Below are positions 63,371-64,000 of a stretch of DNA of 64,000 nt, in pieces (positions within the stretch are counted from its first letter, which is position 1; every line of letters begins with the position of its first letter). The notes beneath the pieces are model-generated. The model worked only from the letters and a program-made list of their open reading frames with translations, made no database searches and had not been told where the DNA came from. The position numbers and the translations under genes were made by a program. Source of the stretch: G965197555 sp965197555 (GTDB lineage: Bacteria; Chloroflexota; Dehalococcoidia; Lucifugimonadales; UBA3495); assembly GCA_965197555.1 (NCBI GenBank), contig OZ240213.1, positions 1,364,001 through 1,428,000 on the forward strand, written 5' to 3'.

Positions 63371-63493
63371 CCGTCATTCCAGAGAAAGCGGGATTCCTAC
63401 GAGCCGAGGGTAGGGAACGTTGTTGTTTGGAAACGGTTTTGGATTCCGGCTCAAAGCTTGCCCCCGTATTTGATCCGGGGGCCGGAATGACGG
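63371..63493. repeat. REP-like extragenic palindrome
   Basis: CCGTCATTCC (63371-63380) and GGAATGACGG (63484-63493) are perfect outer arms, with GCCCCCG/CCGGGGGC as an inner hairpin. The outer arms match a motif that is common in extragenic palindromes of many bacteria. It lies in the otherwise empty 350-bp gap between the ATPase gene and ssrA. Confidence 0.6.
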
Positions 63494-63544
63494 TGCGGCG
63501 GAACGAATCATCGAGTCCCAACAGTTAGATCGAAGCAATCGTGA

Positions 63545-63574
63545 TTGACTCGAATCCGCTCGTGGTGGGATAAT
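63545..63574 (+). promoter_or_regulatory. Promoter of ssrA
   Basis: TTGACT (63545-63550), an 18-bp spacer and GATAAT (63569-63574) place transcription start at about 63582, one base before the tmRNA 5' end. Confidence 0.75.
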
Positions 63575-63582
63575 TTAGGTAT

Positions 63583-63937
63583 GGGGACGCGTGGGTTCGA
63601 CAGGGGAGTCCCGAAGCGGATCGCAAGCCGAGGTGCCATCCCCCTCGTAAAACAGGTGGCAAACAACAACTGGCGAACGTGAATTCGCACTAGCCGTCTA
63701 AATAGCGGCTACGTCCGGGCACAGCTATTCCCAGAGGCAGTGCCACGGGCGCCAATGCTCTGGGATGCGGTAATCCTCACGCCGATAGCGGATGACCAAA
63801 GACTTCTCGGCTGGCCCCTTTCGGATTTAGTCGGTGGAAGCTGCGGGGGGCGAGACAACAAACACCGGACAAGCTTGTAGTATATCTAGCCAAGAGGCCT
63901 TCTGGACGGGGAGTTCGACCCTCCCCCGTCTCCACCA
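63583..63937 (+). ncRNA. ssrA: tmRNA
   Basis: tmRNA rescues stalled ribosomes and tags the nascent chain. The 5' GGGGACG pairs with CGTCTCC before the encoded CCA end; GTTCGA(C) loops of both the 5' D-like region and the T arm (GTTCGACC) are present. The tag frame that ends ALAV-stop gives GEREFALAV, starting at GGC rather than the usual GCA. The other frame (ANNNWRT-stop) is too short and lacks the hydrophobic end recognised by ClpXP. Confidence 0.93.
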
Positions 63938-63950
63938 ACAGCTAATTAAC

Positions 63951-63986
63951 GCCCCGTCCTTGCGACCAAGGACGGGGCGCTTTTTT
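63951..63986 (+). terminator. Terminator of ssrA
   Basis: GCCCCGTCCTT and AAGGACGGGGC form a perfect 11-bp stem with a 6-nt loop, followed by GCTTTTTT. Confidence 0.9.
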
Positions 63987-64000
63987 CACTATAGCGGTGG

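Noticed and set aside
63660..63690. tmRNA tag read as ANNNWRT
   Set aside because: It is too short and lacks the hydrophobic Ala-rich end; the +1 frame gives a tag with a normal degradation signal.

Overview
This is a GC-rich bacterial chromosome segment. The gene content suggests an uncultured member of the Chloroflexota, probably class Dehalococcoidia: a Baeyer-Villiger type monooxygenase, a class III CoA-transferase, D-aminoacylase and M24 peptidases, and many family 5 solute-binding lipoproteins. The tmRNA tag reads GEREFALAV, which resembles the Gly-started tag I recall for Dehalococcoides. The phylum call is an inference from gene content, not an alignment.

Layout. 1-8.6 kb: scattered catabolic and repair genes (end of a BNR-repeat protein, msrB, M24 peptidase, flavin monooxygenase, aldo/keto reductase, cupin) and a vapBC toxin-antitoxin pair whose antitoxin gene is split by an IS630-family element. 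8.95-23.4 kb: a complete type I-E CRISPR-Cas locus on the minus strand, cas3 | zinc-finger ORF - cas8e - cas11 - cas7e - cas5e - cas6e - [mini-array] - cas1 - cas2 - 76-repeat array. cas3 carries an in-frame amber stop before its C-terminal domain. Between cas3 and the rest of the operon lies a two-repeat crRNA-like gene whose spacer is complementary, over 20 nt with one mismatch, to a site just upstream of the predicted cas promoter. This looks like a CreA/CreR-type guide by which Cascade would repress its own operon. A second degenerate mini-array sits between cas6e and cas1. A DnaQ-like exonuclease is divergent from cas3.

23.5-30.4 kb: an apparent operon of a PLP aminotransferase, LicC-like nucleotidyltransferase, two methyltransferases, a Nudix hydrolase and a PfkB-family protein lacking its catalytic Asp, followed by a convergent tyrosine phosphatase; the pathway is unknown. 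30.9-38.4 kb: a phosphate-starvation module (phoU, pstA, pstC, pstS, phoR, phoB) without pstB, with Pho-box-like repeats. 38.5-44.8 kb: nitroreductase-SRPBCC fusion, class III CoA-transferase, sugar isomerase-like TIM barrel, a small protein and an N-acyl-D-amino-acid deacylase. 45.3-63.2 kb: seven tandem, diverging family 5 solute-binding lipoproteins followed by one Dpp/Opp-type permease and ATPase set. 63.2-64 kb: a REP-like palindrome, then ssrA (tmRNA) with a clear promoter and terminator.

Whole-locus reading: the CRISPR region is the most unusual part. It combines a long, rearranged array, internal crRNA-like elements that share a repeat variant absent from the main array, a small zinc-finger gene at the head of the Cascade operon, and a cas3 nonsense codon. 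These could belong together as a self-regulated or partly disabled immune system.
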